61,706 nt of DNA from Fluviicola sp. (GTDB taxonomy: Bacteria > Bacteroidota > Bacteroidia > Flavobacteriales_D > Crocinitomicaceae). The stretch lies in NCBI GenBank assembly GCA_017983675.1, contig JAGOAZ010000002.1, forward strand, positions 230,708-292,413, in the 5' to 3' direction. The notes beneath the pieces were generated by a model. The model had not been told where the DNA came from, did no database searches, and saw nothing but the letters and a program-made list of their open reading frames with translations. Shown here one piece after another: positions 53,100-61,706 of this stretch. The translations under genes and the position numbers were made by a program. Numbering within the stretch: position 1 is the first letter of the stretch; each line of letters opens with the position of its first letter.

Positions 53100-55208
53100 A
53101 TGATACTTTGTATAGCAGAAAAACCCAGTGTTGCAAAAGACATTGCTGAAATTCTTGGCGCTCGTAACCGAAATGACGGTTATTGGGAAGGGAATGGTTA
53201 TTGGGTGAGCTGGACCTTTGGTCATTTATGCACATTGAAGGAGCCTCATGACTATCAAGAAAGTTGGAAATGGTGGAAATTGGAAGATTTACCAATAATT
53301 CCAAAAAATTTCGGAATAAAAGTTGTTGATGATGCTGGAGTGCAAAAACAATTTGCGTGTATCGAACGCTTGGTTGCAAATTGTACGGAAGTAATCAATT
53401 GTGGGGATGCTGGACAAGAGGGAGAATTGATTCAACGTTGGGTATTGTTAAAAGCAAAATGCAACAAACCAGTCAAACGTTTGTGGATATCTTCTTTAAC
53501 TGAAGAAGCAATCAAAGAAGGTTTCCAGAAATTACGCGATGGTGCTCAATACGATAATTTATACGCAGCTGGTTCTGCACGGGCAATTGGCGATTGGTTA
53601 TTAGGAATCAATGCAACACGTGCTTTTACCAAGAAATTTGGTCAAGGAAAAGCAACATTCTCAATAGGTCGTGTGCAAACGCCTACCTTGGCAATGATTG
53701 TGCAGCGTCAAAAAGAAATCAATGCTTTTGTTTCAGATGAATATTGGGAATTAAAAACCGTATACAAAGAAACTGAATTCTTGTGTCAGATCGAACGCTT
53801 AACAAGTGCTGAAAAAGCTGAAAAAGGGTTGGCTTATTTGAAACAACATCCATTCGAAGTGACTTCATTTGAAATCAAGGAGGGAAAAGAGGGAAATCCG
53901 CGCTTATTTGATTTAACAGCTTTACAAGTAGAGGGAAACCGTAAATTTGGCTTTTCAGCAGATGATACCTTGAAAAATGTACAAAGTTTGTACGAAAAGA
54001 AAATTGTCACTTATCCGCGTGTCGATACAACTTATTTATCAGAAGATATTTACCCGAAAATTCCTGCAATATTAAAAGGCATGCAGTATTATTCGCGTTT
54101 TACAGCGCCGTTATTAGCTGCTCCAATTCCAAAATCGAAAGCTGTTTTTGACGATAAAAAAGTAACCGATCACCACGCGATTATTCCAACAGGTGTTGTT
54201 CCATCTGGTATTACGCCCACAGAGCAACAAGTTTACGATTTAATTGCCAAGCGTTTTATTGCTGTTTTTTATCCAGAATGTAAGGTGTCTAATACAACTG
54301 TTTTGGCAAAAGTAGGAACCTTGGATTTCAAAGCAACAGGAAAACAGATCATAGAACCAGGTTGGCGTGTTGTTTATGCAGACGATAAACAAGCGGTTAA
54401 GGGTGATGAAGAACGCACGATGCCACATTTTGATGCGGGTGAAACAGGTCCTCACGAACCAATTGTTCACAAAGGAAAAACGTCACCGCCTAAAGCATTT
54501 ACCGAGGCAACACTTTTGCGTGCAATGGAAACGGCTGGAAAACAAGTGGATGACGAAAATTTACGAGAATTGATGAAAGACAATGGAATTGGTCGACCGT
54601 CAACACGTGCAAATATTATTGAAACGCTGTTTCGCCGCAAATACATTGAGAAGAATCGCAAAAATATTTTAGCCACCCAAACGGGTATGGACTTGATTGA
54701 TACGATTCAAAATGATTTATTGAAAAGTCCGGAATTAACAGGTAATTGGGAACGAAAAATCCGCTTGATTGAAAAGGGAGAATATCAATTGGATACGTTT
54801 AAGCAGGAATTGTATCAAATGGTGCGCGAATTGACCGATGAGGTTATTTTTAATAGTTACCGCAAGATTGAAATTCACGATGAAACGGCAAAGCCAGCAG
54901 GTTCAAAAACGCCTCGTGCACCTAGAAAACCGAAAGAAAAAATTGATATCACCACTTTGGATTGTCCGAAATGCAAAAGTGCCAAATTAATGATTGGTAA
55001 AACCGCTGTTGGGTGTGCCAATTTTGCGCAATGTGGATTTAAAGTACCATTTGAGTTGGCATCGAAAAAAATCACCGAAGCACAAGTATTTGATTTGGTT
55101 TTAAAAGGACAAACAGGTATTATCAAAGGGTTTTTAATCCCTGGAAGCACTTCTCCTATAGCTGGAAAGCTAAAATTTGACCCTAATTTTAATGTGGAGA
55201 TTGAGTAG
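53100..55208 (+). CDS. topB: DNA topoisomerase III (type IA)
   Basis: A 702-residue type IA topoisomerase. The Toprim domain is at about 1-140, with ILCIAEKPSVAKDIA and NCGDAGQEGELIQRW. The central domain contains ARAIGDWLLGINATRAF and SIGRVQTPTLAMIV. The catalytic Tyr is in KIVTYPRVDTTYLSE near residue 304. The C-terminus has one four-Cys zinc-type motif: CPKCKS, then CANFAQCGF. It cleaves one DNA strand, passes another and decatenates. The chain is full length. It is a single gene with its own promoter; nothing mobile is around it, so it is probably the housekeeping copy rather than a plasmid one. Confidence 0.94.
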   Translation: MILCIAEKPSVAKDIAEILGARNRNDGYWEGNGYWVSWTFGHLCTLKEPHDYQESWKWWKLEDLPIIPKNFGIKVVDDAGVQKQFACIERLVANCTEVINCGDAGQEGELIQRWVLLKAKCNKPVKRLWISSLTEEAIKEGFQKLRDGAQYDNLYAAGSARAIGDWLLGINATRAFTKKFGQGKATFSIGRVQTPTLAMIVQRQKEINAFVSDEYWELKTVYKETEFLCQIERLTSAEKAEKGLAYLKQHPFEVTSFEIKEGKEGNPRLFDLTALQVEGNRKFGFSADDTLKNVQSLYEKKIVTYPRVDTTYLSEDIYPKIPAILKGMQYYSRFTAPLLAAPIPKSKAVFDDKKVTDHHAIIPTGVVPSGITPTEQQVYDLIAKRFIAVFYPECKVSNTTVLAKVGTLDFKATGKQIIEPGWRVVYADDKQAVKGDEERTMPHFDAGETGPHEPIVHKGKTSPPKAFTEATLLRAMETAGKQVDDENLRELMKDNGIGRPSTRANIIETLFRRKYIEKNRKNILATQTGMDLIDTIQNDLLKSPELTGNWERKIRLIEKGEYQLDTFKQELYQMVRELTDEVIFNSYRKIEIHDETAKPAGSKTPRAPRKPKEKIDITTLDCPKCKSAKLMIGKTAVGCANFAQCGFKVPFELASKKITEAQVFDLVLKGQTGIIKGFLIPGSTSPIAGKLKFDPNFNVEIE

Positions 55209-55506
55209 CAGTTGCTCAAGTTGAATAAAATTAGATAATCACGACAACAAATTCTTAAGTGGTTATAAATCATTCCATTAAAAATAATACATTCAATTTT
55301 TTATATAAAAAACCGAGAATTATACTACACAAAAATGTGTATAAAAATTTGTTTGAATTGATTCTGGATAAAAATAAACACCCCTAAAGGTTGCGTCTCA
55401 GCATTCCTAAGTTAAAAAACATAGTTTATTTGTTGTTATTTTGCCTTACCAAAATAAATAAATACCTATGATTCGATTCATTTTTGATTCGAAAAAGATT
55501 TCAGTA

Positions 55507-58500
55507 ATGAAGTCTTTTTTTCTAGTTGCGTTTTTTTCGCTATTATCACATAGTAATTTAACAGCTCAAAACTTCATTACCGTTCCATTTAGCAATGGAT
55601 TTGTTGGAGACAACACTGCCAATAATCAGTCAACAAATGCGTATTTTACTGCAGGAACATCTGGTGTAGGTTTGGGTTGGACAAACTTACAGTTTGCTCA
55701 AAATTCAACTGCTTCTATTTTCACTTTACAAGGAAATGACATTGTTGGAAGTGTATTGATAACAGATGCAAGTGGAGTCGAAAAAACAATCAATGGTTTC
55801 ATTAAATGGCGTGCACCAAGTGGTCAAGTAACGACCATGTGTTTTCAACCAACAACAGGTACAAACGTTACCTTAGCTACAAATGGCACAAATGGTAGTT
55901 CGACCTACACGATAACAGACACAAAATACATTGGATTAACCTTTAACGGACAAACATTGAGCATAAGTGGAGTTCCAGGTTCTGTTTCAGGAAACGCGGC
56001 AACTTCTGGATTATTAGATGCGTTGAATAATTACTTGGCATTGTTTCCAAAATTAACAATTGGAAATGCAACGGTTGTTGAAGGAACCGCTACAATAACT
56101 GTACCCGTTACACTAAGTGCCGCACCTACATCCGATGTGAAAGTTTATTTTTCAGTTAGTGACAGTTCAGCAGTGATAACTTCTGATTTTCTAACTCCGA
56201 CAATTCCAGCTGCAGGATTTTTCACGTTTTTAGCGTCACAACCTACAATATTAACCAAGAATATTACAATTCCAATTGTTAACGATGCCATCAATGAACC
56301 AACTGAATATTTTAAAGTTATTTTATCGGATCCAACAAATGGATCAATTACAGATGGTTTAGGAATTGTAACAATTACAGATAACGATCCAGTACCAACA
56401 GCTGATGCAGGACCAGCAACAGGAGTGATTTGTTCATCTGGAACGTACACTACAACAGGAACTGCGACAAATGGTACTATTGCTTGGACAAGTTCTGGTA
56501 CAGGAACATTTGCCAATGCAACTTTGGGTGCAACATTGTATACACCGAGTGCGGCAGATATTTCTTCAGGAACAGTTACTTTGACAATGACAGTAACTGG
56601 AAGTGGATTAACTGTTTCAGATAATTTAGTTTTAACGATTAATCCTTCACCAACTAACATTAGCGCATCTGTTACTTCACAACCAACGAGTTCAATTTCT
56701 ACTGGAACAATTACGGTGGCAGCACCAACAGGAGCAAATTTATTGTATAGTGTTAATGGATCAACATATCAGTCGAGTACAATCTTTTCTGGTTTGACTG
56801 CTGGAACTTACCCTTTAACGGTTAAAAATAACACATCAAGTTGTGTGTCTACATCTGTCTCACTAGATGTTATAGCGTATGTTGCTCCTCCTTCAATTAT
56901 TGTAGCAGGAACGTGTGATCCGGAATCGTTGTATGATTTAATAGTTAGTGCTTTTCACCAATCGGTTGCACAAAAAAATGATGGTTCTTGGTCAGGTTGG
57001 GGGCAAAACATGAATTCAGATGGGACTACTCCTGCAACAACACCTCAAGACATAATTGTAGCTAATTATCCAGGTTTAACAGGTACGCCTTTAATTGCAA
57101 CAACAGCAAGTAATATTCAAGACGAACAATCAGTCTTATTAACGACAACTGGGTTGTTTGCATGGGGTATAGAAGGTGTAGCAGTTCCAGACGCAATTAC
57201 GTCAAGTACATCGTTTCAAAAATTAACAATTAATAGTAAAACTGATGGATTACCTGTTGGAGTTACACCTTCAGATGTTGTATCTCTTGTAGCTATTCAC
57301 AATAATTTAATTTTAAGAACTCAGGCTGGATTTGCATATATTTTGAGTTCAAATACTTCAGGAGCAACAACAGCAAAATTATATGGTGACGGAAGTACAA
57401 GCATTAATAATAATTGGCACCAAGTTAAAATTGATGCCTCAACACCTTTGGGAAATATTATTGCTTTACGTGGACAAGTTGCCAGTGATACAAAAGGAGC
57501 TTTTGTTGCGTTAACTTATGATGGATCTGCCTATAAAGCATACACATGGGGAATGAGTGCATACAAAGGTGACAATACAGCAGTGGCTGCTTTGGGTTAC
57601 GCTACAGAGATGACTTTACCAAGTGGTATTACTCCAAGAATGATAGCAATTACAGGTGGATTTTATGATGCTGCCAACACAAATACTCCATTGCAGCGAA
57701 ATAATTCATATTATGTTGTTGCTACAAATGGAAATGTTTATGCCTTGGGAGCAAATGACGTTAGACAACTTGGAGATCTAACAACAACAGAAAGAAGAAC
57801 ATGGGTACAACCCAAAATTAATGCAACTACATTTTTAACAAATGTTAAATATTTAAGTGCTCAAGAGCATGATTCGAGACACCCTGCAGCAGGAGTAATT
57901 ACTAATTCTGGAGATCTTTACTTGTGGGGTCAAAACGGAGGGAATATGTTAGGAAGTAGCAATACGGATGCATCATTAAATCCGTTTTTGCCTGATGGCT
58001 TCACATCTGGTGTTGATATTGCAAAAGTCATGGAAGTTGGTGGTCACACGACAGTTTATTTAAAAGAAAACAGTGCGAAGTTTTGTTATGTGGGCCATAA
58101 AACACAAGGTAGTATGGGTGATGGAATTACAGCAAGTTCTAATCCATTTACTTTTAACTGTGATGCAACTCCTGTTATGAATATTTGTGGTTCAACAGGT
58201 TGGGATTTAGGTGATGCTCCAATCGCATATGAAAATGGTGGAGGTAGTAACTACGCACAACATTTTTATATTGAAAATAGCACGAAACTTTATTTAGGAA
58301 CATCAGCTCCAACTCAAAACGATGACAATCCGCACAGTGTAATTATTGCTACGGATAATAACGGAACAAATGGTGATGGTGCTGAAGAAAATGGTGTTGC
58401 ATCGTTTACAGCTATTTTAAATACAGCTTCAACATATTCATTTAATGTATCCTTATTAAATAATACAGGTTCAACTGCAAATATTTATGCTTGGGTTGAC

Positions 58501-61500
58501 TGGAATAACAATGGGAAATTTGAGGCATCTGAATTTAAATCGACAACAGCTAGTTCAAGTGCATCTGCACAAACTAAATCAATTTCATACACTGGTTTGT
58601 CTGGTTTAAATGATGGAAGAAGATATGTTCGGATTCGTTTAAGTACGTATACGCGAACGGATGTTTCAGGAACTACAAATGTTGATGAGCGATCAATAGG
58701 GTTATTGATGGATGGAGAAATAGAAGATTATTCATTATTTATAACAACTTCCAATCCAAATCCGAATCAGTTTCCGATCACTAATAATGTTACTAATGCA
58801 ACAGTGCTTCCTTTGAATGCATCAACAACGGACTTAGATGATGCTTCTTCTTCAGATGCTGATGGAACAGTTGTTGCTTATAGAATCATTTCTTTACCAA
58901 CAAATGGAACGTTGTACAAACAAATCGGTTTGAGTCTCGTGCCAATGTCAGCTAACGAAGCAATAGTTGCTGCTGATTTTGCTGTTTTGAAATACCAACC
59001 AACTGCTAATTATGCTGGGAATGATGTATTTACTTATGCTGCAATTGATGATGATGGAGCAGAAGATCAAACACCTGCTAATTTTAACATAGTAGTTTTT
59101 GTTGCTTCACCAACATCTGATGCAGGATTAGCAACTTCTACAATTTGTGCTAATTCAACAGTTACCTTAAATGGAACTGCAACTAACGGAACATTATTAT
59201 GGTCAACATTAGGTACCGGAACATTTAGTGATGCAACAATTAGCAATCCTATTTACACGCCAAGTGCAGCAGATGTTTCTGCAGGTTCAGTGAAATTAAA
59301 ACTAACAGTTACTGGAACATCTACTTCAGCTGTTGATAGTATTACAGTTTCTTTTACTCCTCTTCCAACAGTAGATGCTGGTAATTCAGCTGCAACTGTA
59401 TGTTCTGGTAATAATTTATCGTTAAGCGGAACTGCTGCAAATGGTTCAGCTATTTGGACAACTGCAGGTAGTGGAACTTTCATTAATGCTAGTGCTTTAA
59501 CGACAACTTATACACCAAGTGCTTCAGATATTACAAACGGTTCAATTAAATTATATTTAACTAATACAGGATCAGGGAGCTGTTCTTCAGCTATAGTAAA
59601 AGATAGTATTCAATTTTCTATAAATCCTACACCAAGCACACCGTTAGGAAGTGTTACAGTTCAACCAACGTGTGCAACAACAACAGGAACAATCGTCTTT
59701 ACTACACAGTCAGGAGTTGAGTACAGTATTAATGGGTCAACGTACCAATCAAGTGCAACCTTTAACGGAGTTGCAGCAGGAACTTATACATTGAAAGTTC
59801 GCTCAACAACAGACAATACTTGTACAGCAACAGGAGCAACTGTTACTGTAAATGCTGTACCAAGTGCACCAAGCACACCGGTAGGAAGTGTAACAGCTCA
59901 ACCAACGTGTGGAACTACAACAGGAACAATCGTCTTTACAACACAATCAGGAGTTGAGTACAGCATTAATGGGTCAACGTACCAATCAGGTGCAACCTTT
60001 AACGGAGTTGCAGCTGGATCTTACACATTGAAAGTTCGCTCAACAACGGACAATACTTGTACAGCAACAGGAGCAACAGTTACTGTAAATGCAGTATCAA
60101 GTGCACCAAGCACGCCGGTAGGAAGTGTAACTGTTCAACCAACGTGTGCAACAACTACAGGAACTATCGTTTTCACAACACAGTCAGGAGTTGAGTACAG
60201 TATCAATGGTACAACGTACCAATCAAGCGCAAACTTTAACGGAGTAGCTGCTGGAACTTACACATTGAAAGTTCGCTCAACAACGGACAATACTTGTTCA
60301 ACAACTGGATCAACAGTTACTGTAAACGCATTACCGAGTGTACCAAGCACGCCGGTAGGAAGTGTAACAGCTCAACCAACGTGTGGAACTACAACAGGAA
60401 CAATCGTCTTTACAACACAATCAGGTGTTGAATATAGTATTGATGGAACAACGTATCAAGCAGGAGCTTCGTTCACAGGAGTTGCAGCTGGAACTTACAC
60501 ATTGAAAGTTCGCTCAACAACGGACAATACTTGTACAGCAACAGGAGCAACAGTTACTGTAAATGCATTATCAAGTGCACCAAGCACGCCGGTAGGAAGT
60601 GTAACAGCTCAACCAACGTGTGGAACTACAACAGGAACAATCGTCTTTACAACACAATCAGGTGTTGAATATAGTATTGATGGAACAACGTATCAAGCAG
60701 GAGCAACGTTCACAGGAGTTGCAGCTGGAACTTACACATTGAAAGTACGTTCAACTACGGACAATACTTGTTCAACTACAGGTTCAACAGTTACTGTAAA
60801 CGCTGCACCAAGTGCACCAAGCACACCAGTAGGCAGTGTAACAGTTCAACCAACATGTGCAACAACAACAGGAACAATCGTTTTCACAACACAATCAGGT
60901 GTTGAGTACAGTATTGATGGAACAACGTATCAAGCAGGAGCTTCGTTCACAGGTGTTGCAGCTGGAACTTACACATTGAAAGTTCGCTCAACAACGGACA
61001 ATACTTGTTCAACAACTGGATCTACAGTTACTGTAAACGCATTACCGAGTGTACCAAGCACGCCGGTAGGAAGTGTAACAGCTCAACCAACGTGTGGAAC
61101 TACAACAGGAACAATCGTCTTTACAACACAATCAGGAGTTGAGTACAGCATTAATGGGTCAACGTACCAATCAGGTGCAACCTTTAACGGAGTTGCAGCT
61201 GGAACTTACACATTGAAAGTTCGCTCAACAACAGACAATACATGTACAGCAACAGGAGCAACAGTAACTGTAAACGCTGCACCAAGTGCACCAAGCACAC
61301 CATTAGGAAGTGTAACTGTTCAACCAACGTGTGCAACAACAACAGGAACAATCGTTTTCACAACACAATCAGGTGTTGAATACAGCATTAATGGGTCAAC
61401 ATACCAAACGAGTGCAACCTTTACAGGAGTTGCAGCTGGAACTTACACATTGAAAGTTCGCTCAACTACGGACAATACTTGTACAACTACAGGTTCAACA

Positions 61501-61706
61501 GTTACAGTAAACGCAGTACCAAGTGCACCAAGTACACCGGCAGGAAGTGTAACTGTTCAACCAACATGTGCAACAACAACAGGAACAATCGTTTTCACAA
61601 CACAATCAGGTGTTGAGTACAGTATTGATGGAACAACGTACCAAGCAGGTGCAACCATTACCGGAGTAGCAGCTGGAACTTACACATTGAAAGTACGTTC
61701 AACTAC
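55507..61706 (+). CDS. Giant secreted SprB-repeat adhesin, C-terminus beyond the window
   Basis: An open frame of over 2060 residues running off the right edge. It starts MKSFFLVAFFSLLSHSNLTA (signal peptide); an in-frame ATG at 55468 is possible. Parts in order: an unknown N-domain (about 21-178), Calx-beta (about 180-293), an Ig-like module (297-382), a diverged SprB-like unit (383-458), an RCC1-like propeller region (about 490-885, with repeats such as SGDLYLWGQNGGNMLG), a GEVED domain (about 976-1078, WVDWNNNGKFEASE to DGEIEDYSLF) and a cadherin-like module (1082-1198). Two more Ig-like modules follow, then SprB-type repeats from residue 1379. SprB of Flavobacterium is a motility adhesin moved along the cell by the gliding machinery. 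A type IX sorting domain is expected outside the window. Confidence 0.9.
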   Translation, partial: MKSFFLVAFFSLLSHSNLTAQNFITVPFSNGFVGDNTANNQSTNAYFTAGTSGVGLGWTNLQFAQNSTASIFTLQGNDIVGSVLITDASGVEKTINGFIKWRAPSGQVTTMCFQPTTGTNVTLATNGTNGSSTYTITDTKYIGLTFNGQTLSISGVPGSVSGNAATSGLLDALNNYLALFPKLTIGNATVVEGTATITVPVTLSAAPTSDVKVYFSVSDSSAVITSDFLTPTIPAAGFFTFLASQPTILTKNITIPIVNDAINEPTEYFKVILSDPTNGSITDGLGIVTITDNDPVPTADAGPATGVICSSGTYTTTGTATNGTIAWTSSGTGTFANATLGATLYTPSAADISSGTVTLTMTVTGSGLTVSDNLVLTINPSPTNISASVTSQPTSSISTGTITVAAPTGANLLYSVNGSTYQSSTIFSGLTAGTYPLTVKNNTSSCVSTSVSLDVIAYVAPPSIIVAGTCDPESLYDLIVSAFHQSVAQKNDGSWSGWGQNMNSDGTTPATTPQDIIVANYPGLTGTPLIATTASNIQDEQSVLLTTTGLFAWGIEGVAVPDAITSSTSFQKLTINSKTDGLPVGVTPSDVVSLVAIHNNLILRTQAGFAYILSSNTSGATTAKLYGDGSTSINNNWHQVKIDASTPLGNIIALRGQVASDTKGAFVALTYDGSAYKAYTWGMSAYKGDNTAVAALGYATEMTLPSGITPRMIAITGGFYDAANTNTPLQRNNSYYVVATNGNVYALGANDVRQLGDLTTTERRTWVQPKINATTFLTNVKYLSAQEHDSRHPAAGVITNSGDLYLWGQNGGNMLGSSNTDASLNPFLPDGFTSGVDIAKVMEVGGHTTVYLKENSAKFCYVGHKTQGSMGDGITASSNPFTFNCDATPVMNICGSTGWDLGDAPIAYENGGGSNYAQHFYIENSTKLYLGTSAPTQNDDNPHSVIIATDNNGTNGDGAEENGVASFTAILNTASTYSFNVSLLNNTGSTANIYAWVDWNNNGKFEASEFKSTTASSSASAQTKSISYTGLSGLNDGRRYVRIRLSTYTRTDVSGTTNVDERSIGLLMDGEIEDYSLFITTSNPNPNQFPITNNVTNATVLPLNASTTDLDDASSSDADGTVVAYRIISLPTNGTLYKQIGLSLVPMSANEAIVAADFAVLKYQPTANYAGNDVFTYAAIDDDGAEDQTPANFNIVVFVASPTSDAGLATSTICANSTVTLNGTATNGTLLWSTLGTGTFSDATISNPIYTPSAADVSAGSVKLKLTVTGTSTSAVDSITVSFTPLPTVDAGNSAATVCSGNNLSLSGTAANGSAIWTTAGSGTFINASALTTTYTPSASDITNGSIKLYLTNTGSGSCSSAIVKDSIQFSINPTPSTPLGSVTVQPTCATTTGTIVFTTQSGVEYSINGSTYQSSATFNGVAAGTYTLKVRSTTDNTCTATGATVTVNAVPSAPSTPVGSVTAQPTCGTTTGTIVFTTQSGVEYSINGSTYQSGATFNGVAAGSYTLKVRSTTDNTCTATGATVTVNAVSSAPSTPVGSVTVQPTCATTTGTIVFTTQSGVEYSINGTTYQSSANFNGVAAGTYTLKVRSTTDNTCSTTGSTVTVNALPSVPSTPVGSVTAQPTCGTTTGTIVFTTQSGVEYSIDGTTYQAGASFTGVAAGTYTLKVRSTTDNTCTATGATVTVNALSSAPSTPVGSVTAQPTCGTTTGTIVFTTQSGVEYSIDGTTYQAGATFTGVAAGTYTLKVRSTTDNTCSTTGSTVTVNAAPSAPSTPVGSVTVQPTCATTTGTIVFTTQSGVEYSIDGTTYQAGASFTGVAAGTYTLKVRSTTDNTCSTTGSTVTVNALPSVPSTPVGSVTAQPTCGTTTGTIVFTTQSGVEYSINGSTYQSGATFNGVAAGTYTLKVRSTTDNTCTATGATVTVNAAPSAPSTPLGSVTVQPTCATTTGTIVFTTQSGVEYSINGSTYQTSATFTGVAAGTYTLKVRSTTDNTCTTTGSTVTVNAVPSAPSTPAGSVTVQPTCATTTGTIVFTTQSGVEYSIDGTTYQAGATITGVAAGTYTLKVRST
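59641..61706 (+). repeat. Array of 237-bp (79-residue) SprB-type repeats, continuing beyond the window
   Basis: Unit starts at 59641, 59878, 60115, 60352, 60589, 60826, 61063, 61300 and 61537: eight complete units and part of a ninth, with exactly 237 bp each and no indels. The unit reads VGSVTVQPTCATTTGTIVFT, then SGVEYSINGSTYQ, then AAGTYTLKVRSTTDNTC. Variation is confined to a few alternating blocks (VQPTCA or AQPTCG; SINGST or SIDGTT; YQSS or YQAG; CTATGA or CSTTGS). Confidence 0.95.

Noticed and set aside
53100..55208. Topoisomerase III as part of an integrative conjugative element
   Set aside because: No conjugation, relaxase or integrase genes are present; the neighbours are folA and surface-protein genes, and composition matches the chromosome.
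56145..56660. 171-codon open frame on the minus strand opposite the adhesin
   Set aside because: It lies inside a clearly coding region, and its composition mirrors the Thr/Ser-rich repeat protein on the plus strand; no family features.
59253..59483. Minus-strand open frame of 76 codons opposite Ig-like modules of the adhesin
   Set aside because: A shadow of the repeat coding sequence; it resembles the other minus-strand frame because the underlying modules are homologous.

Overview
The window looks like a chromosomal segment of a low-GC Flavobacteriales member of the Bacteroidota, perhaps near Fluviicola or other Crocinitomicaceae (the family-level guess is inference). Evidence: promoters of the TAnnTTTG type, almost no purine-rich ribosome binding sites, type IX secretion-style surface proteins (a PKD-rich protein with a gliding-motility-type C-terminus and a giant SprB-repeat adhesin), and Bacteroidota-specific families (DUF2480, GT117/DUF2723, DUF5686, methionine synthase split in two). 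No rRNA and no CRISPR array were seen.

Layout. 1-1.1 kb: the end of a MazF/PemK toxin gene and a PIN-toxin/antitoxin pair, bracketed by imperfect direct repeats. 1.1-12 kb: alpha/beta hydrolase, HMA lipoprotein, DUF2480, polysaccharide deacetylase, a 1392-residue GT117 protein, tRNA-Gln, a CDP-alcohol phosphatidyltransferase and two tandem paralogous hybrid histidine kinases. 12-21.8 kb: thiL, a beta-propeller LytS-type kinase with its LytTR regulator, a second hydrolase, an Xaa-Pro aminopeptidase, small unknown proteins, a glutamine-amidotransferase-like protein without its catalytic residues, and rnhA. 21.8-30.3 kb: the PKD surface protein, a HigBA toxin-antitoxin pair with a palindromic operator inside its promoter, and metH as two overlapping genes behind a SAM-I riboswitch. 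30.3-35.7 kb: an envelope cluster (DUF5686, lptC, outer-membrane protein) led by coaX.

35.7-41.1 kb is the accessory part. After tRNA-Phe come two 80-bp repeats, then a co-directional trio: a fused type IIG-like restriction-methylation enzyme with an AT-rich internal block, a coiled-coil membrane protein, and a DUF3800 protein. A compact multi-branched RNA-like fold follows the DUF3800 gene. This trio plus RNA is the best candidate for an undescribed, probably defence-related, system.

41.2-55.2 kb returns to housekeeping genes (mutS, a SpoU methyltransferase, a GT39-type glycosyltransferase, ferredoxin-NADP reductase, a sensor kinase, a LuxE-like enzyme, half-size TSUP, an M20 peptidase, folA, topB), interrupted by a single-domain HUH transposase with an adjacent palindrome cluster. 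From 55.5 kb to the right edge runs one open reading frame for a secreted adhesin: Calx-beta, Ig-like, RCC1-like, GEVED and cadherin-like parts, then at least eight 79-residue SprB-type repeats. Its end lies outside the window.
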